A stretch of 64,000 bases of DNA from Lumnitzera littorea (GCA_024138015.1 JAMXBB010000012.1:18343374-18407373), one strand, 5' to 3'. Shown: positions 1-12,830, counted from the first letter of the stretch. Numbers and translations: made by a program. Notes: generated by a model from the sequence alone, not told the origin.

Positions 1-510
1 TTATCAATCTTTTTGGTATCAATTTATAAGAGGATTTCATTGTATTGGGAGTTTCTTTTCAGTAAGCATAGCATACCAATCTTTTGTTTTCTTTTAAGGC
101 ATTTTACTAGGTATAATGCCAATTCATCGATTCTTATTTGCCATTTTTTTGTGCTAATTTACAATGGGATTTCACTTCATTGAGAGTTTTTTTGTAGTAA
201 ACATAAGTTACCAATCTTTGCTCTCTTTTAAGGCTTTTTATATTGTGTAATGACAATTCATTAATACATATTTACCAATCTTCTTAGTGTTAATTTACGA
301 AGATATTTCGCTCTATTTAGAGTTTAATAATATAAGATTTTCAGTTTATCTTATGTTTTCTTCTTTTTGAGGCTTTTTANTTTAATAATATAAGATTTTC
401 AGTTTATCTTATGTTTTCTTCTTTTTGAGGCTTTTTATTAGGTATAATGCCAATTCATTGATTCTTATTTACCAATCTTTTTTGCGTTAATTTACAAAAG
501 GATTTGTAAC
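1..510. repeat. Short tandem array of ~135-bp AT-rich monomers
   Basis: Three to four diverged monomers lie head to tail and run off the left edge of the window. The landmark AATTCAT recurs at about 121, 255 and 452. Spacings are about 134 and, after removing the 58 bp seam at 380, about 139. Each unit also carries ACCAATCTT-like, TTAATTTAC-like and GGCTTTTTA-like blocks in the same order. The last unit breaks off near 510. This could be the edge of a satellite or a subrepeat region of a larger element; no coding potential is seen. Confidence 0.6.
323..437. other. 57-bp exact duplication flanking a single N (likely assembly seam)
   Basis: Bases 323-379 and 381-437 are identical (57 bp) and are separated only by an N at 380. 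The rest of the local tandem repeat is well diverged, so an exact duplicate abutting an N looks like two overlapping contig ends joined without collapsing the overlap. A genuine duplication cannot be excluded from sequence alone. Confidence 0.7.
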
Positions 511-1274
511 TAGAATAGACTGATCTTTTATTTCATCTCATTTATTCTCTTTTTTTTTTTCGTTTTAACAATTCATCAAAACTTTTAATTGCTACACTTT
601 TGCATGTATGAAGTTGTTTATGGTGAGCATATACGTCGAGTTTTAAGCCCTTTTTTTTTTTCAAAAAAAAAACCATTTTATATATTTTATCAAATTATTT
701 TATTGAACACAAATGTCATGTATAATCTCTTAGTTAATTTGTAAGAATTTTTTTTTTTTACTATAAATCACCATTTAAAATAATTTGAAATGGTTGAAGT
801 GCATTTTGTATAAGATATCATTTCATTTTCTTTCTCTATACTTATGAAATTTTTTAAATTTTGCAATAATTTACCCTCAAAGTAATTGAGGTTTTCATTA
901 TTTGGTAAACTTTTAATTTTTCCCCACAATATTTATTAGCAAGTTTTATAAAGTACATAATTGGTGAGTTAACACTTTGTTTACTTTGTAATCTTCAATT
1001 TTATGGTGTGTAAATTCTTTATTTACCATGTTTGGATGCCTATGATTCAATCAATTCATTTAAATTCACTACATATATTAGATTCTTACTCTTCAAATAC
1101 TAAGTGATCATTTCATTGTATGTTGTATAACTTCTACGCTATTTAGAAGTTTTCTGAGGTACAATCACTTAATAGTAACCATATCGAATGATCACTTTTG
1201 AGTTCGTAAATCACCTCAATTTGTAGTAAATCATGCCTATTAATAGTAAACATGAAATTGAAGACAAGAAAAAT
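511..1274. other. AT-rich stretch without recognisable feature
   Basis: Very AT-rich sequence with homopolymer T and A runs. No open frame of note, no splice-consistent coding block and no clear repeat termini are seen. Confidence 0.6.
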
Positions 1275-2220
1275 GAGGCTTGTTAAACTTAGAGCCTACT
1301 CTTTAATTTTGATGAAAACAAAATCTTTAGATCAATTGAGTTAAATCAAGATTAAGTTTAAATTAGCAAACTAAATCACATATAACTTACAATTTCTTAA
1401 TAACATATTAACTCATTACATAAAGAAGGATTTTGTATGCTTTGATGTATTTGTTACTTTACTTGTAGGTGAGCATTTGAAACAACCAAACACTGCACTT
1501 GGAGATGTCTAGATGTTACGCCTCAATGGATTGTTGCTTTTCCTTAGCGTCTTGATGCCTTAGGGCTTAGCATTAGGTGCTAAGCCTCTATGTTGGAATC
1601 AAGCTTAACGTTTGAATGCTATGTAAAGAGATGTTCGGATACCATGCATAAATATAGTCGTTAGATAGCATTTAATATAGCTAACTTGAAGGATATTTTT
1701 CTCCAAATGTCCTTTTTTTTTAAGAAGCTATAAATACAAGTGTTTAGATAGTCGAAGAGCATTGAATAGAGCCAAAATTTGCAAACATTCTTTTTGTTCT
1801 CTTGCTTAACACTCAAATTGCATTATACTCATTTATTGGCTAAATTCTTGTAAACCCTAGTATAGTACAAAGTGATTTACACTTGCAAATACTTTGAGAA
1901 AGTGCTCTATACTTGAGATTGAGAATTATTGTGATTGAGAAACTTATGTAATCAAGATTGGATATAAGCTCTTGAGCCATTGTATTTGAAATTAATAAAA
2001 GTGGTCTATGAAATCCTCAATTGAAGCATCAAGTGTCCGTAGAGAGTAAACATTAAATCTAGGCTAGATTCTCTCTAATTTTATCTCTTTTTATTTCCAC
2101 AATTTATTTATTTTTCTTTAATTAATTGTTTATAGTCATTTAAATTAGTAATTATTTTATTACAAAAAATTTGTAAAGTATCTCAATTCCTCCCCTCCCT
2201 AACCTTCTTAAGTTCCTAAT
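1275..2220 (+). mobile_element. SIRE-like copia LTR remnant (solo or fragment)
   Basis: The stretch has the layout of SIRE/Maximus-type copia LTRs: an early 'TTTTGATGAAAACAAA'-type block near 1305, a TATAAATA box at 1729-1736, a leader with phrases such as 'gcaaatactttgagaaagtg' near 1885, a 'gtggtctatgaaatcc' block, and a terminal 'TCTCAATTCCTCCCC' near 2185. No copia coding sequence follows, so this is a solo LTR or fragment. The ends are approximate and no target duplication was identified. The family assignment rests on recall of this LTR type. Confidence 0.5.
1729..1736 (+). promoter_or_regulatory. TATA box inside the SIRE-like LTR
   Basis: TATAAATA precedes the leader-like half of the LTR remnant, where the U3/R boundary of such an LTR would be expected. 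Confidence 0.45.
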
Positions 2221-2833
2221 GTAGTATTTTAAGGCTAATGATAGTTCTTCATATAAACTATTAATAGCATCCATAAGGTTATTGTCAAGGGGTTATCAAC
2301 AACTTCTTTTATTGTTAATGGGTATTATTTTACTATAAAATGAGGGTGATTTACTAAATTTAAAAAGTGACCATAACATAGAGTCACTTACAATCACTTT
2401 TGAATGACTATGGAATTTCGCCATTATTTAAGCCTTAATATCCATATTAATGTCTTAACTACCTTTTTAAGCCCTAACTATCTTTTAGTGTTTTAGCTAA
2501 ATATACTACTCAATAATGATTTAATTACATTAATAAAGGTTACATATAAATAAATAACTGCCTTCTAATATACAAATTCTACCAATGCTAATTTCTCTCT
2601 CCTTTGTTGTTGTCTCTCTTTCATTCATTATCACAAAACTGTAGGTTGATCACAATTAATTTCACCCATTTAGATGCCTCTCTATATCTCCTCCCCGCAT
2701 TCTTTTCCATGTTTTATAAATTGCTTACTAACTAGACGTTACATAATGAGAAAACTACTTTCTTTGATTGAAAATGAAACATGGTAGTTATCAAATTCAT
2801 TTACTTAGATTTGTCGAATTCTTTCTTTAAAAT

Positions 2834-2856
2834 TCTCTCTCTCTCTCTCTCTCTCC
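2834..2856. repeat. CT-rich microsatellite
   Basis: An almost pure (CT)n tract followed by an (AT)n-like tract. It lies about 80 bp upstream of the short ATG frame at 2936, so it could be a pyrimidine patch of an old promoter or simply a microsatellite. Confidence 0.7.
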
Positions 2857-2935
2857 CTATACATACATATATATATGGTTCTACTTATGCTATAACAATT
2901 GCTTTTATCTACTTCTATCACAAATTCTTCTACAA

Positions 2936-3270
2936 TGGAGGCATTTGACCCTTACGTACCTCTTTTCTCATCTTACAAGCCCTAAGGTGATGCCACTTTT
3001 TGCAACTACCCTCTTGCCCAACTGTTACCATAGCTCGTCTATGCGATGGAGATATGATTATGTGCGGCTAGAGCAATTAAGTGCCTATTAGGTCACTCAA
3101 AGTTGGTATGGCTTGAGTGTTGAAGATAGAACACTCAGATGATTCAGATGAAGAGAGCTAATAGTAGCTAAATCAAGACTATGGGAATGAATGCAAGAAC
3201 GAGGAACCACCACTACCATTAGGGATCAAAATGGCCTACAACTTCTAGTCAATCCAAGTGAGCTTAGTAA
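2936..3270 (+). pseudogene. Possible decayed coding exon, unidentified
   Basis: An ATG in a good plant context (acaATGG) at 2936 opens 16 codons ending in TAA. If that stop is read through, the same frame stays protein-like for some 20 codons, with further stops after that. The base composition is less AT-rich than the flanks, and a CT tract with a TATATATA-like stretch lies upstream. I do not recognise the peptide. It could be a dead exon of a gene or of an element, or a chance pattern. Confidence 0.2.
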
Positions 3271-3514
3271 GTTCTCCAATTGCATTTTAGTTAAATAAAA
3301 ATAAAAATTATGTATGGCTTTAAGGGAAACAAAATATCCTATTTACTCTTTTCGATAAGCAATTGCTTGCTTTTTGTTTTATCGTCATATAGAAGTTCTT
3401 TTCCATTTATTGTTTCTACCGATGTTAGGGTACTTCTGTTTTTTGTGTTGTTTTTAATCTCTAGGCTTTTCTTTTTATTTTCTTTGTTCTTTTTTTCTTT
3501 TTGTATTTTAAGTC

Positions 3515-3596
3515 TAGTTGTAATTATTATGTACAATGTACATTATGGGCTAATTACTCTCAAATATTAGATTAGGTTGTTTATGTGTTTTAGTTA
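3515..3596 (+). repeat. Interspersed repeat copy 1, left part
   Basis: Contains 'acattatgggctaattact' and ends 'tatgtgttttag'. The same sequence, diverged, occurs near 6040-6115. The repeat continues after the solo LTR at 4267. The family is not recognised. Confidence 0.6.
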
Positions 3597-4266
3597 TGTA
3601 GAAGGGTAAAATTGTTATATTAATACATTAGGTTAAGCCCACTATTTATTTGGTTTGACTCCTTGGGTTAAGTGATAGACTTAAGAAGTCCGATCCATAT
3701 TTGGGATGATTCATAAAGAATTGACTTAATTAGCCTAAAATAAAGATCGTTAGATTAGTCCATCTACCTCTAACCTTTCTTATATAAGCTCATGCACTCA
3801 TGAGAAAGGTTAATAGCCTTGTGCCATTTGTAAGCTCATTTAGGATAATTATGGAATGAGCAAAACCCCTCTCTTTTGTTGATCACCAAGACGATTCGAT
3901 GGTTATCCTAAGATTCAAGAGTCTATAAATATTCAGTCATTCCTCCTCATTTGACATAACTTCAAAGATTAGAGAAACAAAATTCCATCATGAAACCTTT
4001 ACTCTCTAAGATCAAGTAAGCATTCAGGTAAAGAACGATCTTAATTGTTTAAGAACTGTATGGTTGACGTCCGAGGTTCCCTAAGTTCCCTTCCCTTGTT
4101 TGTCACTTGTGCATCAAAGACTTCGGAATTGCTTATTAATCCTCCCTATCATTCTCTATCCAATCAACTCATCGAGTGTCATCTTTACTTACTACTATGA
4201 GGTCACGTACACGTGACTAGCATGTGACCAGCACATAACCACTCCAATTAAAACTCCTCATCTACA
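3597..4266 (+). mobile_element. 670-bp solo LTR with target duplication and readable empty site
   Basis: The segment starts TGTAGA and ends TCTACA, a perfect short terminal inversion with TG...CA ends. It is flanked by AGTTA (3592-3596) and AGTTG (4267-4271), a 5-bp target duplication with one change. The repeat interrupted here has a second copy at 6030-6290 that reads straight through the junction ('ttttagCTGttttctatttc'), which acts as the unoccupied site. A TATATAAG box lies at 3781-3788. No internal coding sequence is present, so this is a solo LTR left by recombination between two LTRs. Copia or gypsy origin is not determined. Confidence 0.8.
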
Positions 4267-4440
4267 AGTTGTTTTCTATTTCTAGGGGTTTTCTTTTTCT
4301 TTTAATTTGTTTTCCTTTTCTTTATTCTAAGGTTAGTTGTAAATATATTGTAATGGGATCGTACAAGTTGATTAAAATTAACAATGGGCTAAAACTCATT
4401 TGCTTTGTGTTGTTAATGACTTTTTTTTTTTTAGTTTTTG
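4267..4440 (+). repeat. Interspersed repeat copy 1, right part
   Basis: Begins 'ttgttttctatttctagg' and continues through 'attgtaatgggatc', matching about 6115-6290 with divergence. Joined to 3515-3596 it recreates the 6.03-6.29 kb copy. Confidence 0.6.
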
Positions 4441-4487
4441 TATTTTAAGGTTAGTTGTAATTATCAATATCATTATATGTGAACCGA

Positions 4488-4830
4488 TAGAGGTGTGCAA
4501 GTGGGCTTTATCTCGCGACCCAGCCCATTTAATCTATTTTTAAAATGGGTTTAGGCCAAGGTTTTTTAACCTGTTTAAAAACAGGCCAAATGAGCCCCGC
4601 CCGTTTAATCTACAAGCCAAAGTGGGCCAACTTGGGTCAGCTCATTTAACCCATTTATGTATTTGGCTCACGAGCCGGCTCACTTAACTTGCTTTTTAAA
4701 CAAGTTAGGGCCGAGAGATTTTTTTGCCCGTTAAAAAAGCGAGTTAAATGAGCTCAGCCCGTTTAACCCGTAGGCTAAAGTGGGTTGGACCGAGGTGAGT
4801 TGACCTGTTTAACTCACTTGCATAACTCTA
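4488..4830. mobile_element. hAT-type MITE with 8-bp target site duplication
   Basis: A 343-bp element. The left end TAGAGGTGTGCAAGTGGG and the reverse complement of the right end, TAGAGTTATGCAAGTGAG, match at 15 of 18 positions. The flanks are TGAACCGA (4480-4487) and CGAACCGA (4831-4838), an 8-bp duplication with one mismatch, which is the length hAT transposases make. The interior is GC-richer than the flanks and full of short palindromic CCCGTTTAA and AAGTGGG-like motifs, as in many hAT-derived MITEs. There is no transposase frame. Confidence 0.85.
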
Positions 4831-4838
4831 CGAACCGA

Positions 4839-6029
4839 TGTATCAATTTGCACATATGAGAGGGTTAAGAGTTAAGGAGTTGAATCGGATTCCATCAAAG
4901 ATAGAATCAGGTAAATAAGAATATAAAACTATAAATCATATTTTAATTGAAACTAAGATTCTCACAAGTTATAAGCATTTTAAGTTATACATATTATAAT
5001 GTAGCAGACAATTTGTAAGTCCTTATTCATAAAATGCACTAATAGTAATTAATGTAGGCATGAATTGATTTGCGCCTAAAAAAGAATGAAAAACATTTAA
5101 TGATTTTTCTCTTTCCTATACATTAATATAAAAAAAAAAAAAAAACATTCATTGTCCTATGTAAAATTATGTTTATGGATTCAATAGTTTATGTGTTTGA
5201 ATGATTTGGCTATTTTCAATGCAATATAACCCCAAATATATAAATTGAAAAGTAAGAAATGTTTTTCTCCTACTCTCTTTTTTCCTCAATTACCCTACCC
5301 ACTTTAAATGATTCTTGAATTTACAAGTCTCTGCTTACTATCCTAGTTCTACTAAAGTGCATGGCTTTAACAAGCTTTTTAAAACAAAATTGCTAATAAA
5401 GAAATATCTCAATTGCTTTTGTCCATGTACATCTAGCATTATCAGTCTTCCTCCCTTTCACTTCTTCTCAACTTTAGAGGAAAATTAGGGATTTTTTTTT
5501 TCAACTATAATTGTTTCTTCCTTAAAATAACCACAGCTTGTTGCATAGTAAATACAAGTACTAATTATAGATCATAGAGTTAGTTGAAAAGTAAACATAA
5601 AAGCATAGGTTGAGTTAGATGGCATCGATAAAAGCACAGTGTATTTTCAAATGTCTACTTAAATCTTTCTTCCTTTTCATAAGTATAACAAAGTTGAGAG
5701 GGTTTTAATGTTTGATATTGATTATGTATTTCTAAATTTGAGTTTGAGAAAATTGATTTGATTACTTGATTTTTTATAAAAGAGATTTTGACATAAAAAG
5801 GGACCAAAACCACCTCAACTTTCTTTCTTTTGTTTTTTTATTATATTGGCTCTTTTTTTTTTTTAATAAATGTTGCATTTAGACCCTTGTGAACCAGCCG
5901 GGTTAACTAATTTACAGTGGAATCGCTTGATACTATGAGTCTATCCAGTTCAATGCAAAAACGATCTATTTCCTTAAACCAACCCATTTTGGTTAAACCA
6001 AGTTGAACTGGCCAAATCAATACAGTTTC
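4839..6029. other. AT-rich stretch; possible MITE debris at its end
   Basis: No gene is seen. At about 5885-6030 short partly inverted motifs (accagccggg / aactggcc) recall the GGTTGAACC-type interiors of plant MITEs, but no termini or target duplication could be set. Confidence 0.4.
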
Positions 6030-6290
6030 AACAACATTGGTAATTATCATGTCCAATGGAACATTATGGGCTAATTACTATCAAATGTTAGGTTAGGTTA
6101 TTTATGTGTTTTAGCTGTTTTCTATTTCTAGGGTTTTCTTTCCTTTTTTTATTTGTTTTTCCTTTTATGCATTCTAATGTTGGTTATGAATATGTTGTAA
6201 TGGGATCATAAGATTTAATTAAAATTGATAGATGGGCTAAAATTAATTTGTTTTGCGTTGTTGACAATTTTTTAACAACTATTATATTGA
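6030..6290 (+). repeat. Interspersed repeat copy 2 (empty site for the solo LTR)
   Basis: A diverged copy of 3515-3596 joined directly to 4267-4440, without the 670-bp LTR. It contains the same 'acattatgggctaattact' and 'tgttttctatttctaggg' blocks in order. Confidence 0.65.
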
Positions 6291-9200
6291 AGACTCTTTT
6301 TTCATGTTTCTATTTTTTTTTTTTTGTCTTACATTTTTCTAACTACGTAATTATCACATAATTATCATTGGATGCATATCATGTTGTTAAATTTGCACAT
6401 GTATCGTAGGTGCAACATTCACCGATTTTAATAATATTCTAACAAACTAAGTTATTAATTTAGCATCCAATCCAACAACTTGGACACAATAACATGATTA
6501 TAAACAAACTTATGTATCTTAGACATTATTAACAAATAAGTTACATCCATTTGAACTAGTCCAATTTGGATTTGGCATTTAAACCCCTTTTACGAACCAT
6601 TTAATAACATAAGTATGCATATAATAGGGTTGATGGATGTTAACACATAATTGACTTGATCAACAACTTAACTCAACTTGAACCAACTAACATATGTGAC
6701 CTTTATTGACTCGAAACAAATCGACACAACATGCCATGACATGAAAGGAGGACTTATCCATCCATCCCATAATAGGCATATACATGCTAAGTTTCCTTAA
6801 TTCTTTTAAATCTCGTTCCCTAAATTAGTTTTTTGTTCTACATTCCATTCTTATGTGTTGCTATTCACTATGTAAGGTTTGGTGAATAGCCTCGTGTTTA
6901 TACAATTTGTGCATAAATGTTAGGTTTATTGTTCCAACTATCACGTCCATTTTATACAAATTAAGTGAACATAAAGTTATGATTTTGTGATTTATTTCTT
7001 AAGTTTGTCTCTTCTCTATTAGGAGTAAGTCTTATCAATTAAGTTTCCTCAATTATTTATGTAAACTCTTGATTTTTATGATTTAATTCAATCATGTCAG
7101 AGAGGGTAAGCTCAACTAGTCCTTATATCATCCTCCATGTTACTTTTTCTTCCATCTCCACAAATCTACTTCTAGGCATACCATAGCCCACCAGAATAAG
7201 AGGGATTGAAAGGAAATAAGAGTTAGGAGAGATGAGTAACAAAAACACATAATCAATCGCAAAATCAAGATAATAAGAAAAAGTAGGAAGATAAGTTAGG
7301 TAGAAAGTAAGAGGGAAAACTAAAGATTAGACCTAAAAGTACTAGGATTAAGATAACTACTTAATCTTAGTATGGATTGAACCCAGGTATTCCCCGCTTT
7401 TTCTCAATTGCTCACCATGCCTCTACCATGCCACTCTGATCAATTACCTAAGCTTCCTAATATCAACAAACTTAAGTGTATCCATGACTAATCATCCTAA
7501 GTTGCTAATGATCCGTCAACCTTAGTCCTCCTATAATCCACCTCTTAAGCCATTTTATGACCTTTCAGTCTAAGTGCTGCTAGGTTTGACCAACTTAGCT
7601 CTTCAAACATTTGTTAAGTTAATCTCCTTAATAGTCACCAAATCTAAGCTATTCTATGATTTGTAAGCTTAAAATTCATATAAAGTCCATAAATCTAAGC
7701 TCCTTAAGAATCAAATAACCTAAGCTTTGAGAGATCAGTTAACCTAACCTCTCTACAAATCAATCACCTAAGTTCCTCATGATAAACAACTTTGGCTACT
7801 CTTGATTCAGCATCTTATATTCTTTAAGATTCTCTAACCACAGCTTCAATACCACTTAAGTTAGAACGCCTTAGGACCTAAAGGCACCACAATCCGTTAC
7901 ATATCCCTAATTTTCTAATGATACGTTAAGACTTTAAAACAAATTATAATCTCTAAATCACTTGTAACAATCGCTTATCGAGTATAAAATAACAATCCTC
8001 TATATATATCAATTCGAGTGACTCATAGGCTAGTTACTCCAATGACAAATACTCAATAACTAAATCTTAATCTTCTACAATTTACAACTAGTATAACAAG
8101 AACTTAATCAATAGAATAACAAGTTCATCTTAGTTTACTTTTCAATTCAATACCAACTAAGTTTCTAAGAAAGCCCAACTCAATTTGACTTAACTCAACA
8201 TAACCTAAAGGCAACTTGGAGTATTATAAAACCTAAGCTTTTAAGATCTGAAATACTAGGGAAGATTACAGTTTTTGGTAGTATTGGACATATATAACAC
8301 TTGAATGAGGGTTTAGAGTGCAAAGAATCAAGAAAAAACAAGATGAGAGGCTATATAGTGCATGGTGTCTGGATGCTATCTAGTGTCCTCACTTAGCGTC
8401 TAGATATTATCTAGCATTCTCAGAAACAGTGCTTTTTTCTCAAGCCAAAACTAACATCCAAATGGTATTCTTCTAGCGTCTGGACACCTTACACCTGCAA
8501 ACACGTACTCAACTTCGATTTAAACCTAAAATTTCACCATCTTAACCTTAGTTCTTCCATACATGAACTCATCTATCACCAATCAACTTCAAAACTTAGA
8601 AAACTCAACACTAAATTTCAATCTTATCTCAACTTCAACACATAGTCCAACTTTAGATGAAATAATACCTATTAAGAACTTGAAAACAAGAGAAGGGGGA
8701 GGAGAAACTTAATTGGGAATGAATAGAACTTTTTGTAATCTATTTAACAAGCAAAACCCATTAAAGAGCTGCAAACTCATACATAAATTTGGATTACAAA
8801 TAAATACCTAAGAAACTCCATGAAAATTAAGGTTTTTTTTTACTAAGAAAAGCTTAGAAATTGAGACTTGCAAGTTATCATATCCTCAGAGTAGCATGAA
8901 AAGGGTTTTGGTAGGGTTTTTGGCTTAAGAAAGAGTGGGCTAAGTAAATAAGTGACTGAAAATGAAGTAAAGGTAAGGTTTGGGGAGTTTTGGAATGCCT
9001 AAAATGCCATTAGTTTTAAAAAACCTTTTCTTCACAAATTACAAATAAATCACTAACAACCCCATATAGTTCTAAGATTCATTCTTTAAATCAAATTACT
9101 CTAAATTCAATCAATTCAAAAACCCAATAGTAATATTTGATTCTTCGTTCGATACAACACTTTGATTCGTATAAAAATGCAAACTTAAAGGAATTTTCGT

Positions 9201-12200
9201 AAATTCAAATAGTTATGACAACAAATGGAATCGAATCGTTAATAATAATACATAAGCAAAAGAATTGGCTAACTCGATGAAACTTCTTTTGAAAAGCAAT
9301 TTACATATGTCGTTTAAAAATTAATATAAAGAAAAAATAAAGAAACAATTACATAGAGGTTCTAATAACTTTAATATAAATGTGAATTCAAATCATCAGT
9401 AACGACATAGATACGATCTAAAATCTTCGTATAGAAATGAAAATAACAAATCATTAGTATGTATTTAAGTAATTAGAAAAGGGGAAAAAAAAGATTCAAC
9501 AGGAAGAGAATGAAAGAAAGAGAACAAACTGATAAATGGAATATGCGAGAACAATGGTTAGACGACCCATTTTGTTGTATATATATATAATAAATAAAAA
9601 TGATAAGTTGGGATTGAAAAATATGAACCAATGAAATATAATATAAGTAATTAATTGAATTATAATAAATATTGAAAATTAAAAGTAAAATATATTGGAA
9701 ATAAATGTGATAGAATTGTAGTAAATGCCATTATAAAAAACTAAAATATAAAAAAAGAAAGTGCTTCTGAAACTATATATTATAATATGATATGATTTAT
9801 TGTTTATGTTCACAATATGGAAATGGGATGAAATATTTTATTCTTTTATGCATTAATTTTATTTCTCAACAAATGTTAATATATCCATTTTAGCTTTCAA
9901 GTAAATTACCTAAATTGCATTCGTTTGAAATTATTTTTTAAGGATTTCAAGTATAAATGGAAGATTTACGTTTTGGGTGATTCGTAAACACTACGACAAG
10001 TAGTGTAGAAGATAAATGAGATTGAGGGTGTATATTTGCCTATAAATGCAAGTAGTTGATATATTTATAATATAATTGATGTAAAAATAACATGGAGTCA
10101 ATAACTTCCTAAATATTCACTCCATATTATAAAAATTTGTGCCATAATGAATTAGAATTCATATTAAAGTCAAAAGTTTTTTTATTTTGGTCTAAACCTC
10201 ATATTTAATCTCCTTCTCAATGGCTTGTTCCTTCATCATTAAACCATTATGACCTAAAACCTACCTTACTTGTTCAAAAGTCTTAAGATATTTATTTTAA
10301 TAATGATTATTAGATTTATAATTCTTCAAGTTCCTATACTAATAATTAGCTTAAGTTAGTTGATGTTTTTTAGACCACTACTTGAAACCCTAATTCCCAT
10401 CAATCTTTTTTTTTTTTTACAAAGAGACTTGAAAATTAAGACATCTAATTGGACAATTACTTCATAAAATATGTATATAGATTATTTATAATTTGTCTCA
10501 CTCATGTAAGCAACCAATATATAAGGATGAATATTTTAGGCTATTTTTGACAATTTCATAACAAATTGAACTTGAACTAGAAAACATACTAAAGTAATAT
10601 ATAACATCAATATTTAATTAGTAAAATCAGTCATCTTTTTCAAAAGTTATGGATAATGAAAATTATTGAGAGAAAATTATTAGATAAATACATAAATTGA
10701 CCCTTAGAACTTCGTTGAATGTGCAATTATACTCCTAAACTAGCTACAGTTAAGCCCTCAATATTTCATAGCAATGCAATAAGGACCTTACTCCCCTTTA
10801 TGTACTACCATTACCATCGGCACAAACCACCATGTCATGTACCTTAACTACCCTTCTGTTTTTCACCTCTCCTATATTAACTCCCTCAAAGACTTCAATC
10901 TTTATTACTATTATATAAAAATACATCATATATGATAAAATACATAAAACATATAGCATTTAAGGTATCTCTGTAATTATGCATATGTATTATATACATA
11001 TAATATAGAAAACAATGTGAATAATTGGAGTAAAGAGGAGATATATTTACCTTCAAATACAAATAAATATATATGTTTTAAGCAATCCAAACTAAGAAGC
11101 AACACTATAAAATGTTGCGAATACAATGACTATATATTTGCCCTTAACTTCAAATACATGATAAAGTGCTGCAAATGTATATTTAGATGCTATATTTATT
11201 ACAAAGTTAATGCAACTATAACGAGGAGCCAATAACTTCCTAGATATGTACTATGTGTTATAATAAAATTATACTCATTCTTTCTCTATTTAGATACAAC
11301 AACCTTTATTTGCACTCTAAAACAAATACACATCATCTTCATTATAAATGTTAGAAAACTCAATAGGTAATTAGTATAATTTACTGTAAATCATTTATGT
11401 ATAATGCCAAATAAAATAACATGTAATACTCAATATATATTCATGTAAGTCAATAAGTTATCATAAGTATATAGAGTACAAGCTATGTGTATAATATTAA
11501 AGGGCAATTTGCATGCAATTATATCCAACAAGCTCACAATTACATGAAATCACTCATTTTCTCTATCTAAAATAAAAACCTTTGACCACCACTATCTCTT
11601 TTTAAAAATCTCTCAATTGAGAGAAAATCGAAATAAGCCAAACACATCTTCCTCTTCTTATATCCTAAAGAGTGAGCCAATAGTTTTACGCATTCACTTT
11701 CATTCCAATAACTTCAATTTTAAGGAGATTTGAAGTTAGGGTTCGGTGTTTTTCAAGTTATTTTTAAGCCAAATTGATAACTATAAGCCACAATTCATCT
11801 GATATTGACAAAGGGCAAAGTCGATATGTGTAGAAGCATTTTCGTACCATAACCATTGGCTAAATTGAATTAAGTTAACCATTGGCCTAATCCACGTGAG
11901 ACAAGCTTCTCCTTCTTCTTTGAATATTTTTGTTCCAAAAATATTATAAAAAATAGAGAATTATTTTTCTGCTATTATTGATTTTTCAAGTGCTTCATGT
12001 GATAATATGCTTAATTAGTTGATTGCATGGCCTTTTTTTTCTAATGATTTCTTTTCAAAAAATTCATCATTCTCATGCCGGTTTTGTAATTTCATATGTT
12101 TGTTATTTTGCTAGCATGCTTGGTTATTAGTTATTATATTGCATGTTATTAGTACTTTACATGATGTTGGTTATTATTTTTGCATATGTTGTTAATTAAT

Positions 12201-12830
12201 ATGTTCATGTTAACATTTTTATGATGTAGGGATTTTTTATAAATAAATAAATGAAAAATTCTTTTCAAAAGAGAGTTTTGAAAAAATAAACAGGTTTCTA
12301 TCATGATTTTTTTTAAATGTATTTTAATAAATAAAAATCTAAATTGGCCTTTTCTTTTTTCGCAAATTAGAGCTTATTTTGGGGGTTTTGAAAAGATGGA
12401 TAAAAAAATTCATTTTTCAATAAAAAATAATTAATGAATAAAAACACTAAAGTGGAATTTAAAAAAAAAAAACAGAACCCACAAATTAATGTTTTTTTAG
12501 AAAGTAAAAAAATGAAGAACTACGCAGATTTAGTCCTAGTTAGCATATGTAAGCTCTTTAGGCCGCTCAAAATAAAAAAAAAAAAGGTTTTTTTTCCTTT
12601 TGCTAATTTTTTTCAAAGTTCTCTTAAAAAGCAATAATAAAAAAAAAAAAAACTCTTCTTTTGAAAAGTCCTCTCTAAAGAGGAAAAAAAAAAGAAGAAA
12701 ACAAAATTAAAGGTCCTTTTCATTATTTTTGAAAATTTCTTTATGAAAACTGTACAGTTTTTAATAAGATAGCACTCTAAACTATACAATCTTTAGTTTC
12801 CATTTCTATAAAATCCTTTCTAGAAAAAAA
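6291..12830. other. Long AT-rich intergenic stretch, no gene recognised
   Basis: No coding sequence or intact element is supported. About 7.4-8.2 kb is rich in repeated taagctcct/aacctaagc phrases and a 'ctctgatcaat' block whose reverse strand weakly resembles a tRNA-Met primer site, perhaps the ghost of a minus-strand LTR. A ~50-bp block at 10090-10138 recurs, diverged, at 11221-11270. Small frames here are AT-rich and without domains. Confidence 0.5.

Noticed and set aside
3310..3570. 86-codon hydrophobic plus-strand open frame and its antisense partner
   Set aside because: Phe/Leu/Ser-rich translation of T-rich repeat DNA; overlaps an interspersed repeat copy and shows no coding signature.
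7380..7450. Minus-strand primer binding site and LTR at about 7.4-9 kb
   Set aside because: The match to TATCAGAG is weak and no LTR partner, coding relic or target duplication could be found nearby.
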